A stretch of 64,000 bases of DNA, taken from Pleomorphomonas koreensis DSM 23070. Its GTDB lineage: Bacteria > Pseudomonadota > Alphaproteobacteria > Rhizobiales > Pleomorphomonadaceae. Numbering within the stretch: position 1 is the stretch's first letter; each line of letters starts with the position of its first letter. Positions 1 to 8,986 of the stretch are shown here, piece by piece. The notes under the pieces were generated by a model, which saw only the letters and a program-made list of their open reading frames with translations, made no database searches and was not told where the DNA came from. Both the position numbers and the translations under genes were made by a program. Location of the stretch: contig NZ_AULH01000006.1 in assembly GCF_000425185.1 (NCBI RefSeq), positions 248,001 through 312,000 on the forward strand, read 5' to 3'.

Positions 1-1
1 G

Positions 2-1354
2 ATCGGCATCACCGTCGACGTCACCGAGCAGAAGACGCTGGCCGAGGAGAACGCCACGGCGGCCATCCGCCTGCGCGACGGCATCGACACCATCTCCGAG
101 GCGTTCGTCATCTGGGACTCGGAGAACCGGCTGGTGATGTGCAACTCGAAATACCAGAGCCTGCACCAGCTTCCGGACGGCGTCGTCAAGTCCGGCACGC
201 CCTATGCCGAGGTGATGGCGGCGGCCCGCCAGCCGAAGGTGTCGAGCGAGGGCCTGCGCTATTCGCTGTCCGGCGGCGAGCGGTCCTACGAGGCGCGGCT
301 CGACGACGGCCGCTGGCTGCAGATCAACGAGCGCCGCACCAAGGACGGCGGCTTCGTGTCGGTCGGCACCGACATCACGCAGCTCAAGCGCCACGAGGAG
401 AACCTCCTCGAAAGCGAGCGGCAGTTGATGGCCACCGTCGCCGACCTGCGCCAGCATCGCCACAAGATGCAGCTCCAGACGACGCAGCTCGTCGAGCTGG
501 CCGAGAAATACGCCGAGGAAAAGGCGCGCGCCGAGGCGGCCAACCGGGCCAAGTCGGAATTCCTCGCCTCGATGAGCCATGAACTCAGGACGCCGCTCAA
601 CGCCATCATCGGCTTCTCGGATATCATGATGTCCGGCATGTTCGGCGATCTCGGCTCGGACAAGTACACCGGCTACTGCCGCGACATTCATGACAGTGGC
701 ATCTACCTGCTGAACGTCATCTCCGACATTCTCGACATGTCGAAGATCGAGGCCGGCCGGGTCAACCTGGCGCTGGAATCGGTGGTGGTCGACGAGGTGC
801 TGGGCGAGTGCGTGCGCATCATGTCGCCGCAGGCCGAGGCGCGGCAGATCGCCCTCGTCTCCGACTTCGCCGCCGCCGAGCCGATGGTGGCCGACCGCCG
901 CGCCGTCAAGCAGGTGGCGCTCAACCTCCTGTCCAACGCGCTGAAGTTCACCCCGGCCGCCGGCACGGTGACGGTGCGGACACGGCAGCTCGGCGACAAC
1001 GTGCTGTTCTCGGTGAGCGATACCGGCATCGGCATTCCCGCCGTCTCGCTCGACCAGATCGCCAAGCCCTTCGTGCAGGTGGAAAACCAGCTGACACGCA
1101 AGCATCCCGGCTCCGGCCTTGGCCTCGCCATCGCCCAATCGCTGGTCGGGCTGCATGGCGGCCACATGACCATCGAGTCGGTGGAGGGATCGGGAACGAC
1201 GGTCACCGTCTCGATGCCGCGCATCGCCGCGCCGACGGCCAGCGACGGCACCGCCGCCGTGACGACGTCGCAGACCGCTCCGGCCGGCACCGCCTATCCG
1301 CGGGTGGTCGCGGCGCCCGAGGCTTTCACCGGGCCGCGCCGCACCGTCCACTGA
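2..1354 (+). CDS. pleC: PleC-like PAS sensor histidine kinase (5' truncated)
   Basis: The reading frame is already open at base 2, so the N-terminus lies outside the window. The visible part has the end of one PAS/PAC unit, a PAS_7-type domain (FVIWDSENRLV onward), a short coiled linker, a HisKA domain with H-box MSHELRTPLNAIIGF near base 572, and a HATPase_c domain (NLLSNALKF, DTGIGIP, GSGLGLAI). In Caulobacter and rhizobia PleC is a kinase/phosphatase for DivK and thereby controls CtrA and the cell cycle. The assignment rests on the H-box and the following GSDKYTGYCRDIHDSG segment, which resembles rhizobial PleC, and on the glnE neighbour as in Sinorhizobium. It ends 9 bp from the convergent glnE stop. 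A different PAS kinase of the DivJ/PdhS type is possible. Confidence 0.72.
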   Translation: MGITVDVTEQKTLAEENATAAIRLRDGIDTISEAFVIWDSENRLVMCNSKYQSLHQLPDGVVKSGTPYAEVMAAARQPKVSSEGLRYSLSGGERSYEARLDDGRWLQINERRTKDGGFVSVGTDITQLKRHEENLLESERQLMATVADLRQHRHKMQLQTTQLVELAEKYAEEKARAEAANRAKSEFLASMSHELRTPLNAIIGFSDIMMSGMFGDLGSDKYTGYCRDIHDSGIYLLNVISDILDMSKIEAGRVNLALESVVVDEVLGECVRIMSPQAEARQIALVSDFAAAEPMVADRRAVKQVALNLLSNALKFTPAAGTVTVRTRQLGDNVLFSVSDTGIGIPAVSLDQIAKPFVQVENQLTRKHPGSGLGLAIAQSLVGLHGGHMTIESVEGSGTTVTVSMPRIAAPTASDGTAAVTTSQTAPAGTAYPRVVAAPEAFTGPRRTVH

Positions 1355-1363
1355 AGGTCGGCC

Positions 1364-4321
1364 TCACTCGCTGCGGCGCACCACCGGCCCGACGATCTCC
1401 GTGAACGCCTCGCGCACCGCCGCCTGCCGCTCGCGCAGTTCCGCTTCAAGCTGGGGCAGCGACGGCGCCGAGGCGACGCGGCACAGCACGTCGTGGACGC
1501 CGCGCGGCGCTTCCGCCACCGACGCCTTGACCGGCAGCGTCAGGCGCTGGGCCTGCGTCAGATCGCCAAACAGGCGGATGGCCGGCAGCAGCACGTCGCG
1601 GTGGGCCGGCGAAATGAGGCCGTGGGTGGCGGCGGTGAGCAGGATCGCCTCGGTGTTGCGCAGGCGGATGGCCGGCTCGCGCCAGTCGTTGTTGAGGCGC
1701 AGCGTCTGGGCGATGAACTCCAGATCGACGAGGCCGCCCGGCGCTCGCTTGAGGTTCCAGGGATCGGTCGAGCCCTTTTCCTGTTCGAGGCGGGCGCGCA
1801 TGTCGGCGGCGTCGCTGCGCACCTTGTCGGGATCGCGGCGGCGCGACAACGTCTCGGCGATCACCCGTTCGACCGCCTCGCCGAGGCCGCCGGTCGAGGC
1901 GACGACGCGGGCGCGGGTCAGCGCCATGTGCTCCCAGGTCCAGGCTTCGTCGCGCTGGTAGCGGGCGAAGGCGTCGAGGCGGGTGGCGAGCGGCCCGGCG
2001 TTGCCGGACGGCCGCAGGCGGAAATCCACCTCGTAGAGCGTGCCCTCGGCGGTGGGCGCGGTGATCGCCGTCACGAAATGCTGCGTCAGGCGGGCGTAAT
2101 ACTGGGCCGGCGAGATCGGCCTGATACCGTCGCTCTCGGTCACCTCCGGCTCGTGGTCGTAGAGCAGGATCAGGTCGAGGTCGGAGGCCGCCGTCAGTTC
2201 CTCGCTGCCGAGCTTGCCCATGGCGACCAGCGCCACGCGGCCGCCCGGCACGCGGCCGTGCCGGCGCTCCAGCTCGGCGGACGTCGCGTCGAGCACGCGG
2301 CCGAGCAACAGGTCGGCGAGGCGGGAGAAGCTCTGGCCGAGCTGGCGGGCGGCGGCGGTGCCGGTGATGACGCGCACGCCGATCAGGAACTTCTGCTCCT
2401 GGGCGAAGATGCGGGCGCGGTCGAGAACGTCCTCATAACCGGTCGCTTCGCCGAAGAAGGCGTCGAGCCGGCGCGTCAGCTCGACCCGCCCCGGCAGCGC
2501 GCCGAAGAACTGCGGTTCGAGCAACGCGTCGACGACGTGCGGCCGCCGCGCCACGGTGTCGGCGAGATAAGGCGAGTTGCCCATCACCATGGCAAGCAGC
2601 GTCAGCAGCGGCTGGTTGGAGGACATCAGCGAGAACAGCTGCACGCCGGCCGGCAGGCGGGCGAGGAAGTGATCGAAGGCGAGCAGCGCGGCGTCCGGCG
2701 CCTCGGTTTCCGAGAAGGCGACCATCAGGCGCGGCGTGATCTCGGTCAGCAGTTCGCGGGCGCGGGCCGAGCGCATGGCCGGATAGCGGCCGAAGTGCCA
2801 GGAGGCGACGATGCGGATGGCGTCCTCGGGCCGGGCAAAGCCGAGCCGGGTGAAGGTGTCGAGCGTGCCGGGGTCGATGTCGTTACCGGTGAACACCATG
2901 TTGCCATGCTGCGAGGAGAGGTCGGCCTCCTCCTCGAACAGCGCGGAGTACTGGTCGCTGACCGCCACCAGCCGCTCCGTCAGCGCGGCGGCGAAGTCGT
3001 CGGGGTTGGCAAAATCCATCAGATGGGCGACGCGGGCGAGCCCCTCGGCGTCGTCGGGCAGCGTGTGGGTCTGCTCGTCGTTGAGCATCTGGATGCGGTG
3101 CTCGACGCGACGCAGGAAGCGATAGGCCTCGGCCAGGAGATCGCGCGCCGGCTCGTCGAGCCAGCCCTGGGCGACCAGCGCGTCGAGCATGGGCAGCGTC
3201 TGGCGGCCGCGCAGGTCGGGGTTGCGGCCGCCGGCGATCAACTGCTGCGTCTGCACGAAGAATTCGATCTCGCGGATGCCGCCGCGCCCCAGCTTGACGT
3301 TGTGGCCGGCGACGGCGATCTCGCCGTGGCCCTTGTGGGCGTGGATCTGCCGCTTGATCGAGTGAATGTCGCGGATGGCGGCGTAGTCGAGATACTTGCG
3401 CCAGACATAGGGCCGCAGCTCCGACAGGAAGCGCTCGCCGGCGGCGATGTCGCCGGCGGCCGGCCGCGCCTTGATCATCGCCGCCCGCTCCCAGTTCTGG
3501 CCGGCGCTCTCGTAGTAGATCAGCGCCGCCGTGGTCGACATGGCGAGCGGTGTGGCGCCGGCGTCGGGCCTGAGGCGCAGGTCGGTGCGGAAGACGTAGC
3601 CGTCGGCGGTGCGGTCCTGCAGGATGGCGACGAGGCGGCGCGTCAGGCGGACGAACAGCGTCGTCAGGTCGTCCTTGTCGGCGGCCGGCACCACGGCCGG
3701 GTCGAAGAAGACGATCAGGTCGACGTCCGAGGAATAGTTGAGTTCGAAGGCGCCTTCCTTGCCCATGGCGAGGATGATCCAGCCGGAATCCCGCTCGGGG
3801 TCGTCGCGGTCTAGCAGGCTGAGCTTGCCGGCGGCGTCGGCCTCGCGCAGCAGGAAGCGGAGGGCGGCGGAAATGGCGGCGTCGGCGAGCCGGGTCAGGG
3901 CGCCGGTCACCTCCATGACGTCCCAGGCGCCGGCGATGTCGGCGAGGGCAATAGCCAGCGCCGCCTCGGCCTTGACGCGGCGGAGATGCCGGCGCAGCGA
4001 CGGCTCGTCGATGGCCGGCTCGGCCAGCGAGGCGATCAGGCCGTCGACCAGCACCGCCGGATCGCTCGACAGAACGCGGCGCAGCCGCTCGCCGTCGCGT
4101 GTCGCCGATTCCCTGAGGTGGGCGCTGTTGGAGGCGACGGCCAGCAGGAAGTCGCGCGCTTTCGGCGCGGCGGCGAACAGCGCGGCCAGCGCCTCGCCGG
4201 CCGGCCCGTTCAGGCAATCGTCGAGCAGCGAGGCGGCGATGGCGATGTCCGGTCCTTCGGGGGGAATGATCGCGATGCGATCCTTGAGTGCGCCGTCGTT
4301 CCCCTGCCCCGCATCCGCCAT
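1364..4321 (-). CDS. glnE: Bifunctional glutamine synthetase adenylyltransferase/deadenylase
   Basis: GlnE adds AMP to and removes it from glutamine synthetase in response to PII and glutamine, setting nitrogen assimilation. The 985-residue length is normal for the family. There are two nucleotidyltransferase modules, each followed by a helical domain. The N-terminal one carries MGKEGAFELNYSSDVDLIVF near residues 186-206, and the C-terminal one carries MGKLGSEELTAASDLDLILL near residue 700. The start is placed at the second in-frame ATG (4321) because GGAG sits 6 nt ahead of it; an ATG four codons upstream (4333) is also open. The gene is convergent with the pleC-like gene and is followed upstream by a two-component pair, an order seen in rhizobia. 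A long plus-strand ORF over its length is a GC-rich shadow. Confidence 0.95.
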   Translation of the reverse strand: MADAGQGNDGALKDRIAIIPPEGPDIAIAASLLDDCLNGPAGEALAALFAAAPKARDFLLAVASNSAHLRESATRDGERLRRVLSSDPAVLVDGLIASLAEPAIDEPSLRRHLRRVKAEAALAIALADIAGAWDVMEVTGALTRLADAAISAALRFLLREADAAGKLSLLDRDDPERDSGWIILAMGKEGAFELNYSSDVDLIVFFDPAVVPAADKDDLTTLFVRLTRRLVAILQDRTADGYVFRTDLRLRPDAGATPLAMSTTAALIYYESAGQNWERAAMIKARPAAGDIAAGERFLSELRPYVWRKYLDYAAIRDIHSIKRQIHAHKGHGEIAVAGHNVKLGRGGIREIEFFVQTQQLIAGGRNPDLRGRQTLPMLDALVAQGWLDEPARDLLAEAYRFLRRVEHRIQMLNDEQTHTLPDDAEGLARVAHLMDFANPDDFAAALTERLVAVSDQYSALFEEEADLSSQHGNMVFTGNDIDPGTLDTFTRLGFARPEDAIRIVASWHFGRYPAMRSARARELLTEITPRLMVAFSETEAPDAALLAFDHFLARLPAGVQLFSLMSSNQPLLTLLAMVMGNSPYLADTVARRPHVVDALLEPQFFGALPGRVELTRRLDAFFGEATGYEDVLDRARIFAQEQKFLIGVRVITGTAAARQLGQSFSRLADLLLGRVLDATSAELERRHGRVPGGRVALVAMGKLGSEELTAASDLDLILLYDHEPEVTESDGIRPISPAQYYARLTQHFVTAITAPTAEGTLYEVDFRLRPSGNAGPLATRLDAFARYQRDEAWTWEHMALTRARVVASTGGLGEAVERVIAETLSRRRDPDKVRSDAADMRARLEQEKGSTDPWNLKRAPGGLVDLEFIAQTLRLNNDWREPAIRLRNTEAILLTAATHGLISPAHRDVLLPAIRLFGDLTQAQRLTLPVKASVAEAPRGVHDVLCRVASAPSLPQLEAELRERQAAVREAFTEIVGPVVRRSE

Positions 4322-4450
4322 CGCCCGCTCCATCCATCCGGTGTTCCCGGAGCATTTCCGGTGCGACCAGGCTCCCCGAGAGTTTCCTATCTCGCTGTTC
4401 TAGCGCAATTCCGGACGCAAGACCGGCTCCGATTTTTCGCCGGATTTTCT

Positions 4451-5836
4451 CTAGACCCTCGGCAGATGGAGGCTGGCCCTGAGACCCGGCCCGGCGTCGC
4501 CGAGCATGAACCGCCCGCCGTGCAGGCGCGCCACCGCCGCCACCAGCGACAGGCCGAGGCCAGACCCCTGCCGGCTGCGCGCGGCATCAAGCCGGCCGAA
4601 GCGCGACAGCGCCTTCTGCCGGTCGGCCTCGGGAATGCCGGGGCCGGCGTCGGCCACGCTGAGGCAGACCTCGCCGTCCTCGACCGTGCCGGTCAGCGCG
4701 ATCGACAGCCCGCCGCCCTCCGGCTGGCCGTACTTGATGGCATTGTCGATCAGGTTGGACAAGGCCTGGCTCAGCAGCGTCCGGTTACCTTTCAGCGGCA
4801 GAGGCCGCGCCGTTTCCAGCGTCAGGCGGCCGCCGGCGTCTTCCACCACCGGCTCGTAGAGTTCGACGATCTCGTCGAGGATGCCGGCGGCGTCCAGCGC
4901 CTCGAAGCTGTCGCCCGACGATCCCGCCTCCATGCGGGCGATCTTCAACAGGGCGTCGAAGATGTGGATCAGGTTGTCCGCCTCTTCCATGGCCGAGGTG
5001 ATGGCCTCGCGATAGTCCTCCACCGGCCCGCCGCGCCGCAGCGTCTCCTCCAGGCGGCCGCGCAGCCGGTTGAGCGGCGTCTTGAGATCGTGGGCGATAT
5101 TGTCGGACACCTCGCGCAGGCCGGTCATCAGCGCCTCGATGCGGTCGAGCATCTCATTGAGGCTCAAGGCGAGATTGTCGAACTCGTCGTGCGAGCCCTT
5201 GACCGTCAGGCGGTGGGTGAGGTCGCCGGACATCAGCCGGCGCGACGTCTCGGCCATGTTCTCGACGCGCTTCAGCACCGAGCGGCCGACGAAGAACCAG
5301 GAGACGAAGCCGGTCAGCACCATGACGATGATGGCATAGCGGGAGGCGTCGAAGATCAGCGACCGCAACTGGCTGATTTCGCCGATGTCGCGGCCGACCA
5401 GCAGCTTGAAGCCGCCGGGCAGCGCGAACACCCTGACCACCGCGTCGTAGCGGCGGCTCGTTTCGCCGTCGAGCCGCTGGTAGGAGACGGTGGTGGCGGC
5501 GCCGTCGGACAGGCCGAGCAGCGACAGCGGCGGGTCGGCGACGTTGCCGACCACCGTGCGGCCGGAGGAGTCGGCGACGAGATAGAGGCTGGCGCCCGGC
5601 CGCCGGCTGCGGAGATCGACGGCGCTGACCAGCTGCCTCAGGCCGCCGCGCTCATACTGATCGGACAGCGAGTTGATCTCGCTCTGGATGGTGTCGTTGA
5701 TCTGGGAATCGAGCAGGTCGGCGGTGTTGTTGGCGATATAGGCGGTCAGGAACAGCGTCAGGCCGGAAAAGACGACGAGATAGACCAGCGACAGCTTGAA
5801 GGCCGTGGTGCGGATCAGCCGCCCGAGCGCGCCCAT
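4451..5836 (-). CDS. EnvZ-type sensor histidine kinase
   Basis: Membrane sensor kinase of 461 residues. Membrane segments lie near residues 12-34 and 168-186, with a periplasmic sensing region of about 130 residues between them. A HAMP linker follows (SVLKRVENMAETSRR), then a HisKA domain with phospho-accepting H249 in NIAHDLKTPLNRL, and a C-terminal HATPase_c domain (NLIDNAIKYG, DAGPGIP, GSGLGLSL). The start overlaps the end of the upstream response regulator by 22 bp, so the two are co-translated and form a cognate pair. The stimulus is unknown. The position between glnE and degP matches an uncharacterised rhizobial pair; closeness to degP suggests, without proof, an envelope-stress role. 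Confidence 0.9.
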   Translation of the reverse strand: MGALGRLIRTTAFKLSLVYLVVFSGLTLFLTAYIANNTADLLDSQINDTIQSEINSLSDQYERGGLRQLVSAVDLRSRRPGASLYLVADSSGRTVVGNVADPPLSLLGLSDGAATTVSYQRLDGETSRRYDAVVRVFALPGGFKLLVGRDIGEISQLRSLIFDASRYAIIVMVLTGFVSWFFVGRSVLKRVENMAETSRRLMSGDLTHRLTVKGSHDEFDNLALSLNEMLDRIEALMTGLREVSDNIAHDLKTPLNRLRGRLEETLRRGGPVEDYREAITSAMEEADNLIHIFDALLKIARMEAGSSGDSFEALDAAGILDEIVELYEPVVEDAGGRLTLETARPLPLKGNRTLLSQALSNLIDNAIKYGQPEGGGLSIALTGTVEDGEVCLSVADAGPGIPEADRQKALSRFGRLDAARSRQGSGLGLSLVAAVARLHGGRFMLGDAGPGLRASLHLPRV

Positions 5837-6534
5837 GCAGCCTCCCCGCCCCTGTCAGGGCCGGCCTCGCGGATCATGTAGCCGGCGCCGCGCACGGTGT
5901 GCAGCAGCGGCTTCTCGAACCCCTTGTCGATCTTGCCGCGCAGCCGGGAGACATGGACGTCGATGACGTTGGTCTGCGGATCGAAGTGATAGTCCCAGAC
6001 GTTCTCCAGCAGCATGGTGCGGGTGACCACCTGCCCGGCGTTGCGCATCAGATATTCGAGCAGGCGGAACTCGCGCGGCTGCAAGGGGATCTCGGCATCG
6101 GCGCGCGTCACCGTGTGCGACAGCCGGTCGAGCACCAGGTCGCCGACGCGGTAGGTGGTCTCGATGTCGGCCGGCCGGTTGCGGCGGGCCAGCGCCTCGA
6201 CGCGGGCGAGCAGTTCGGTGAAGGCGTAGGGCTTGGTGAGATAGTCGTCGCCGCCGGCCCTGAGGCCGCGCACGCGGTCGTCGACCTGCCCGAGGGCGGA
6301 GAGCACCAGCACCGGCGTATGGTCGCCGCGCTTGCGCATGTCCTCGATGACGGAGAGGCCGTCGCGTTTGGGCAACATGCGGTCGACGATCAACACGTCG
6401 TAGCCGCCCTCCTCGGCCATGAAGGCACCGGCGTCGCCGTCGGCGGCGTGCTCGGCAACGTGTCCCATCTCGTCCAGCGCCTTGACGAGATAGGCTGCCG
6501 CTTCCCTGTCGTCCTCGATCACCAGGATACGCAT
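5815..6534 (-). CDS. OmpR-family response regulator
   Basis: Response regulator of 239 residues. It has a receiver domain with acidic pocket E7-D8-D9, phospho-acceptor D51 in LIVDRMLP and a conserved Lys near residue 101 (TKPYAF). A winged-helix Trans_reg_C domain follows, with the typical REFRLLEYLMRNAG and TNVIDVHVSRLRGKI segments. The downstream kinase gene starts within its last 22 bp, so it is the partner of the kinase at 4451-5836. The 307-bp upstream region holds three hairpins described separately. No regulon can be named from the sequence. Confidence 0.92.
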   Translation of the reverse strand: MRILVIEDDREAAAYLVKALDEMGHVAEHAADGDAGAFMAEEGGYDVLIVDRMLPKRDGLSVIEDMRKRGDHTPVLVLSALGQVDDRVRGLRAGGDDYLTKPYAFTELLARVEALARRNRPADIETTYRVGDLVLDRLSHTVTRADAEIPLQPREFRLLEYLMRNAGQVVTRTMLLENVWDYHFDPQTNVIDVHVSRLRGKIDKGFEKPLLHTVRGAGYMIREAGPDRGGEAAWARSGG

Positions 6535-6841
6535 GTCGTTTGGTCCGCAAAGGGTTCAATGACAATGATTTAGCGCCGGCGACGACCGGCGCAAGGGAAA
6601 AGCGTTGCGGGGAAGGCGCGTACCGGCGAGGCGCCGAGCCCGCCCGCCGGTACGACCAGCGGTTCGACTCCGACACTGGCAGCCGGCCGATACGAGGCCC
6701 GGTGCAGATGTCGGAGTCAAGGGAACCACTGGCAGTTTATTGTTATTATTGGAGTTCTCGAACCTGGCACTTGTTCCGGCGCCCGATGTGGGTCGGGTTC
6801 AGATGCCAGGTTCGCTCCGTTGGCGGCTAGCGGCTAGCGGT
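6535..6841. repeat. Intergenic array of three hairpins between degP and the response regulator
   Basis: This 307-bp gap holds three perfect stem-loops. H1 has arms 6619-6628 and 6645-6654 (10 bp, 16-nt loop). H2 has arms 6666-6675 and 6709-6718 (GACTCCGACA/TGTCGGAGTC, 33-nt loop). H3 has arms 6759-6769 and 6804-6814 (CGAACCTGGCA/TGCCAGGTTCG, 34-nt loop). The loops of H2 and H3 resemble each other: both begin CT, have CCGG and then CCGAT in the middle, and end CAGATG into the stem, yet the stems differ in sequence while staying paired. Each loop also contains a small inner stem. The sequence CACTGGCAG occurs in H2 and again at 6727-6735. The array lies downstream of degP and upstream of the response regulator. 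There is no T-tract, so a simple terminator is unlikely. Confidence 0.75.
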
Positions 6842-8359
6842 TCACTTGCCGAGAGGCAGCGCCAGAAAGCGCACGCTGTCCCCAGACTTCACACGCAGGA
6901 GGATCGCCTTCTTGCCGGCCTTCTCGGCGGCGGTCAGGGCCTTCGACACGTCATGCGGCCCGGCGATGGTCTGGCCGCCGGCCTCCAGGATGACGTCACC
7001 CTCCTTGAGACCGCGATCGGCCGCCTTGCCGTTCGGGTCGAGGTCGGTGATGACGGCGCCGCGGTCGCCGGCACCCGCGGCGTCGGCCGGGGCGAGCGTC
7101 AGGCCGTAGTCGCCGAGCGAGGTATGGTCGGTATCACCGCTGTCGTTCGACTGCGCGTTGGCCGCCTGCTCGTTCGGCAGCTCGCCGAGATCGACCTTGA
7201 CGGCCTTCTCCTTGCCGTCGCGCCACAGCGTGACGTCCACCGTGGTCTTCGGCGGATAGGCGGCGATCTTGCGGGCAAGATCCTTGGCGTCCTCGACATC
7301 CTGGCCGTTGACGGACAGGATGGTGTCGCCCGACTTGATGCCGGCCTTGGCGGCGGGCGAGTTGTCCTGCGGCTCGGTCACCATGGCGCCGCGCGCCTTG
7401 TCGAGACCGATCGAACTGGCGATCTCCTCGGTCACCGGCTGGATCTGCACGCCGAGCCAGCCGCGCACCACCTTGCCGCTCTCCATCAGCGAGGCGACCA
7501 CCTGCTGCGCGGTGCGCGCCGGAATGGCGAAGCCGATGCCGACCGAACCGCCCGACGGCGAGTAGATGGCGGTGTTGACGCCGATCACCTCGCCACCGGC
7601 GTTGAAGGCCGGGCCGCCGGAGTTGCCCTTGTTGATCGGCGCGTCGATCTGCAGGAAGTCGTCGTAGGGGCCGGCGCCGATGTCGCGGCCGCGGGCCGAG
7701 ATGATGCCGGCGGTCACCGTGCCGCCGAGGCCGAACGGGTTGCCGACCGCCACCACCCAGTCGCCGACGCGCGATTCGTTGGCCGCGAAGGAGACGTGCG
7801 GGAAGTCCTTGCCGTCGGTGACCTTGACCAGCGCCAGGTCGGTCTTGGGATCGGTGCCGATCACCTTGGCGGCGTGCTCGGTGCCGTTGTCGGTGACCAC
7901 CTTCACGTCGGTGGCGTTCTCGACCACGTGGTTGTTGGTGACGACGTAGCCGTCGGCCGAGATGAAGAAGCCGGAGCCCTGCGCCATGCCGTAGCGGTGC
8001 TGCGGGCCGCCGTTGCGGTTGCCGGGCATGCCCGGCATGCCGAAGCGCTTGAAGAAGTCGTAGAACGGGCTGTCGGGGGTGAGGCCCGGCGGCAGGCCGT
8101 CGTTGTCGCCGCGCTGGGCAACGGTCTCGTCGGTCTTGACGCGGATCGAGACGACGGCCGGCTGGACGCGCTGCACCATGTCGGCAAAGGAGAACACCGG
8201 CTGGCTCTGCGGCTCCGACAGGTTCTGCGCCTGCGCCGTGTTGCCGAAGATGAACGCCGTCTCGCCGGCGACGATGCCGCCGAGCGCCAGTGCGAAGACC
8301 GACCCGAGCAGCAGCGCCTTGACGCGGGAGGTGGCCGACTTGTTGGAAGTCCTGAGCAT
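6842..8359 (-). CDS. degP: DegP/HtrA (Do-like) periplasmic serine protease
   Basis: Periplasmic protease/chaperone that degrades misfolded envelope proteins. Counted from the chosen start the protein has 505 residues. It has an N-terminal signal segment (KALLLGSVFALALGG), a trypsin-like domain with catalytic triad H144 (TNNHVV), D174 (TDLALV) and S247 (GNSGGP), and two C-terminal PDZ domains near residues 290-380 and 400-500. The ATG at 8359 is chosen because it opens the signal peptide and has GGAG 8 nt upstream; the ORF is open 46 codons further but that stretch is not protein-like. The position beside cycHJKL matches rhizobial degP1. A 20-bp inverted repeat in the leader may control expression. 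Confidence 0.95.
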   Translation of the reverse strand: MLRTSNKSATSRVKALLLGSVFALALGGIVAGETAFIFGNTAQAQNLSEPQSQPVFSFADMVQRVQPAVVSIRVKTDETVAQRGDNDGLPPGLTPDSPFYDFFKRFGMPGMPGNRNGGPQHRYGMAQGSGFFISADGYVVTNNHVVENATDVKVVTDNGTEHAAKVIGTDPKTDLALVKVTDGKDFPHVSFAANESRVGDWVVAVGNPFGLGGTVTAGIISARGRDIGAGPYDDFLQIDAPINKGNSGGPAFNAGGEVIGVNTAIYSPSGGSVGIGFAIPARTAQQVVASLMESGKVVRGWLGVQIQPVTEEIASSIGLDKARGAMVTEPQDNSPAAKAGIKSGDTILSVNGQDVEDAKDLARKIAAYPPKTTVDVTLWRDGKEKAVKVDLGELPNEQAANAQSNDSGDTDHTSLGDYGLTLAPADAAGAGDRGAVITDLDPNGKAADRGLKEGDVILEAGGQTIAGPHDVSKALTAAEKAGKKAILLRVKSGDSVRFLALPLGK

Positions 8360-8388
8360 GGAACGATCTCCAGGAAATGAGCCTCGGA

Positions 8389-8408
8389 AAACCGGACCGT
8401 TCCGGTTT
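8389..8408. promoter_or_regulatory. Inverted repeat in degP leader
   Basis: Perfect 8-bp inverted repeat AAACCGGA-CCGT-TCCGGTTT located 30-49 bp upstream of the degP start codon. On the minus strand a TATATC-like -10 lies just upstream (around 8420-8426), which would put the repeat at or just after the transcription start. This is a plausible operator or 5'-UTR hairpin; no known regulator is recognised from the sequence. Confidence 0.45.
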
Positions 8409-8500
8409 CGATGGAGGAGATATAGCCACCCCGCTCCTAACCTGAAGATTGCGGCCGGATTAAACTTTTGTAAGAAAGCCCGCCGAAAAGCTGCCATATT

Positions 8501-8974
8501 TCAAGGGGTTGGTTTCCCATCCCCTTCCTGCGACAAGGCTTTCAGCGCTGCCTCCTCCTCGGCGGTGAGTCTTGTTCCGGCCGGTATGGCGGTCCGCCGG
8601 CGGACGGCGAGGAACAGGCCGAGGCCGGCGATCAGCAACAGGGCCGGCGGCAGCACCCACAGCATGAGGCCGACGCCGTGGGCGCGCGGCTTCAGCAGCA
8701 CGAACTCGCCGTAGCGGGCAACCAGGAAGTCGCGCACCTCGTCGTCGCTGTCGCCGGCGGCGATGCGCTCGCGCACCAGGACGCGCAGGTCCCTGGCGAG
8801 CTGGGCGTCCGAGGCGTCGATCGACTGGTTCTGGCAGACGAGGCAGCGCAGTTCCTCGGAGACGACGCGGGCGCGCTCCTCAAGCGCCGGATCGGCCAGC
8901 CGTTCGGACGGATCGACGGCAAAGGCCGGGCCGGCCAGCGCGAGGATGAGGGCAAAGGCAGCAGCGAAGCGCAT
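8501..8974 (-). CDS. ccmH: Cytochrome c maturation protein CcmH/CycL
   Basis: Membrane-anchored thioredoxin-like component of System I cytochrome c maturation that reduces the apocytochrome CXXCH motif and works with CcmF in heme ligation. The 157-residue protein has a signal peptide (ending near A19), the redox pair C44-x-x-C47 in LRCLVCQNQS, the typical ASDAQLARDLR and FLVARYGEFVLLKP segments, and one C-terminal membrane helix (LMLWVLPPALLLIAGLGLFL). It is the last gene of ccmIEFH, 12 bp after ccmF. The rhizobial name is cycL. Confidence 0.95.
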   Translation of the reverse strand: MRFAAAFALILALAGPAFAVDPSERLADPALEERARVVSEELRCLVCQNQSIDASDAQLARDLRVLVRERIAAGDSDDEVRDFLVARYGEFVLLKPRAHGVGLMLWVLPPALLLIAGLGLFLAVRRRTAIPAGTRLTAEEEAALKALSQEGDGKPTP

Positions 8975-8986
8975 CGGCGGTCTCCG

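Noticed and set aside
1493-3814. Plus-strand ORF of 773 codons antisense to glnE
   Set aside because: glnE has both catalytic motifs and full length; this frame has none.
6535-6841. tRNA or classical terminator in the hairpin array
   Set aside because: No cloverleaf or CCA-type end and no T-tract after any stem.
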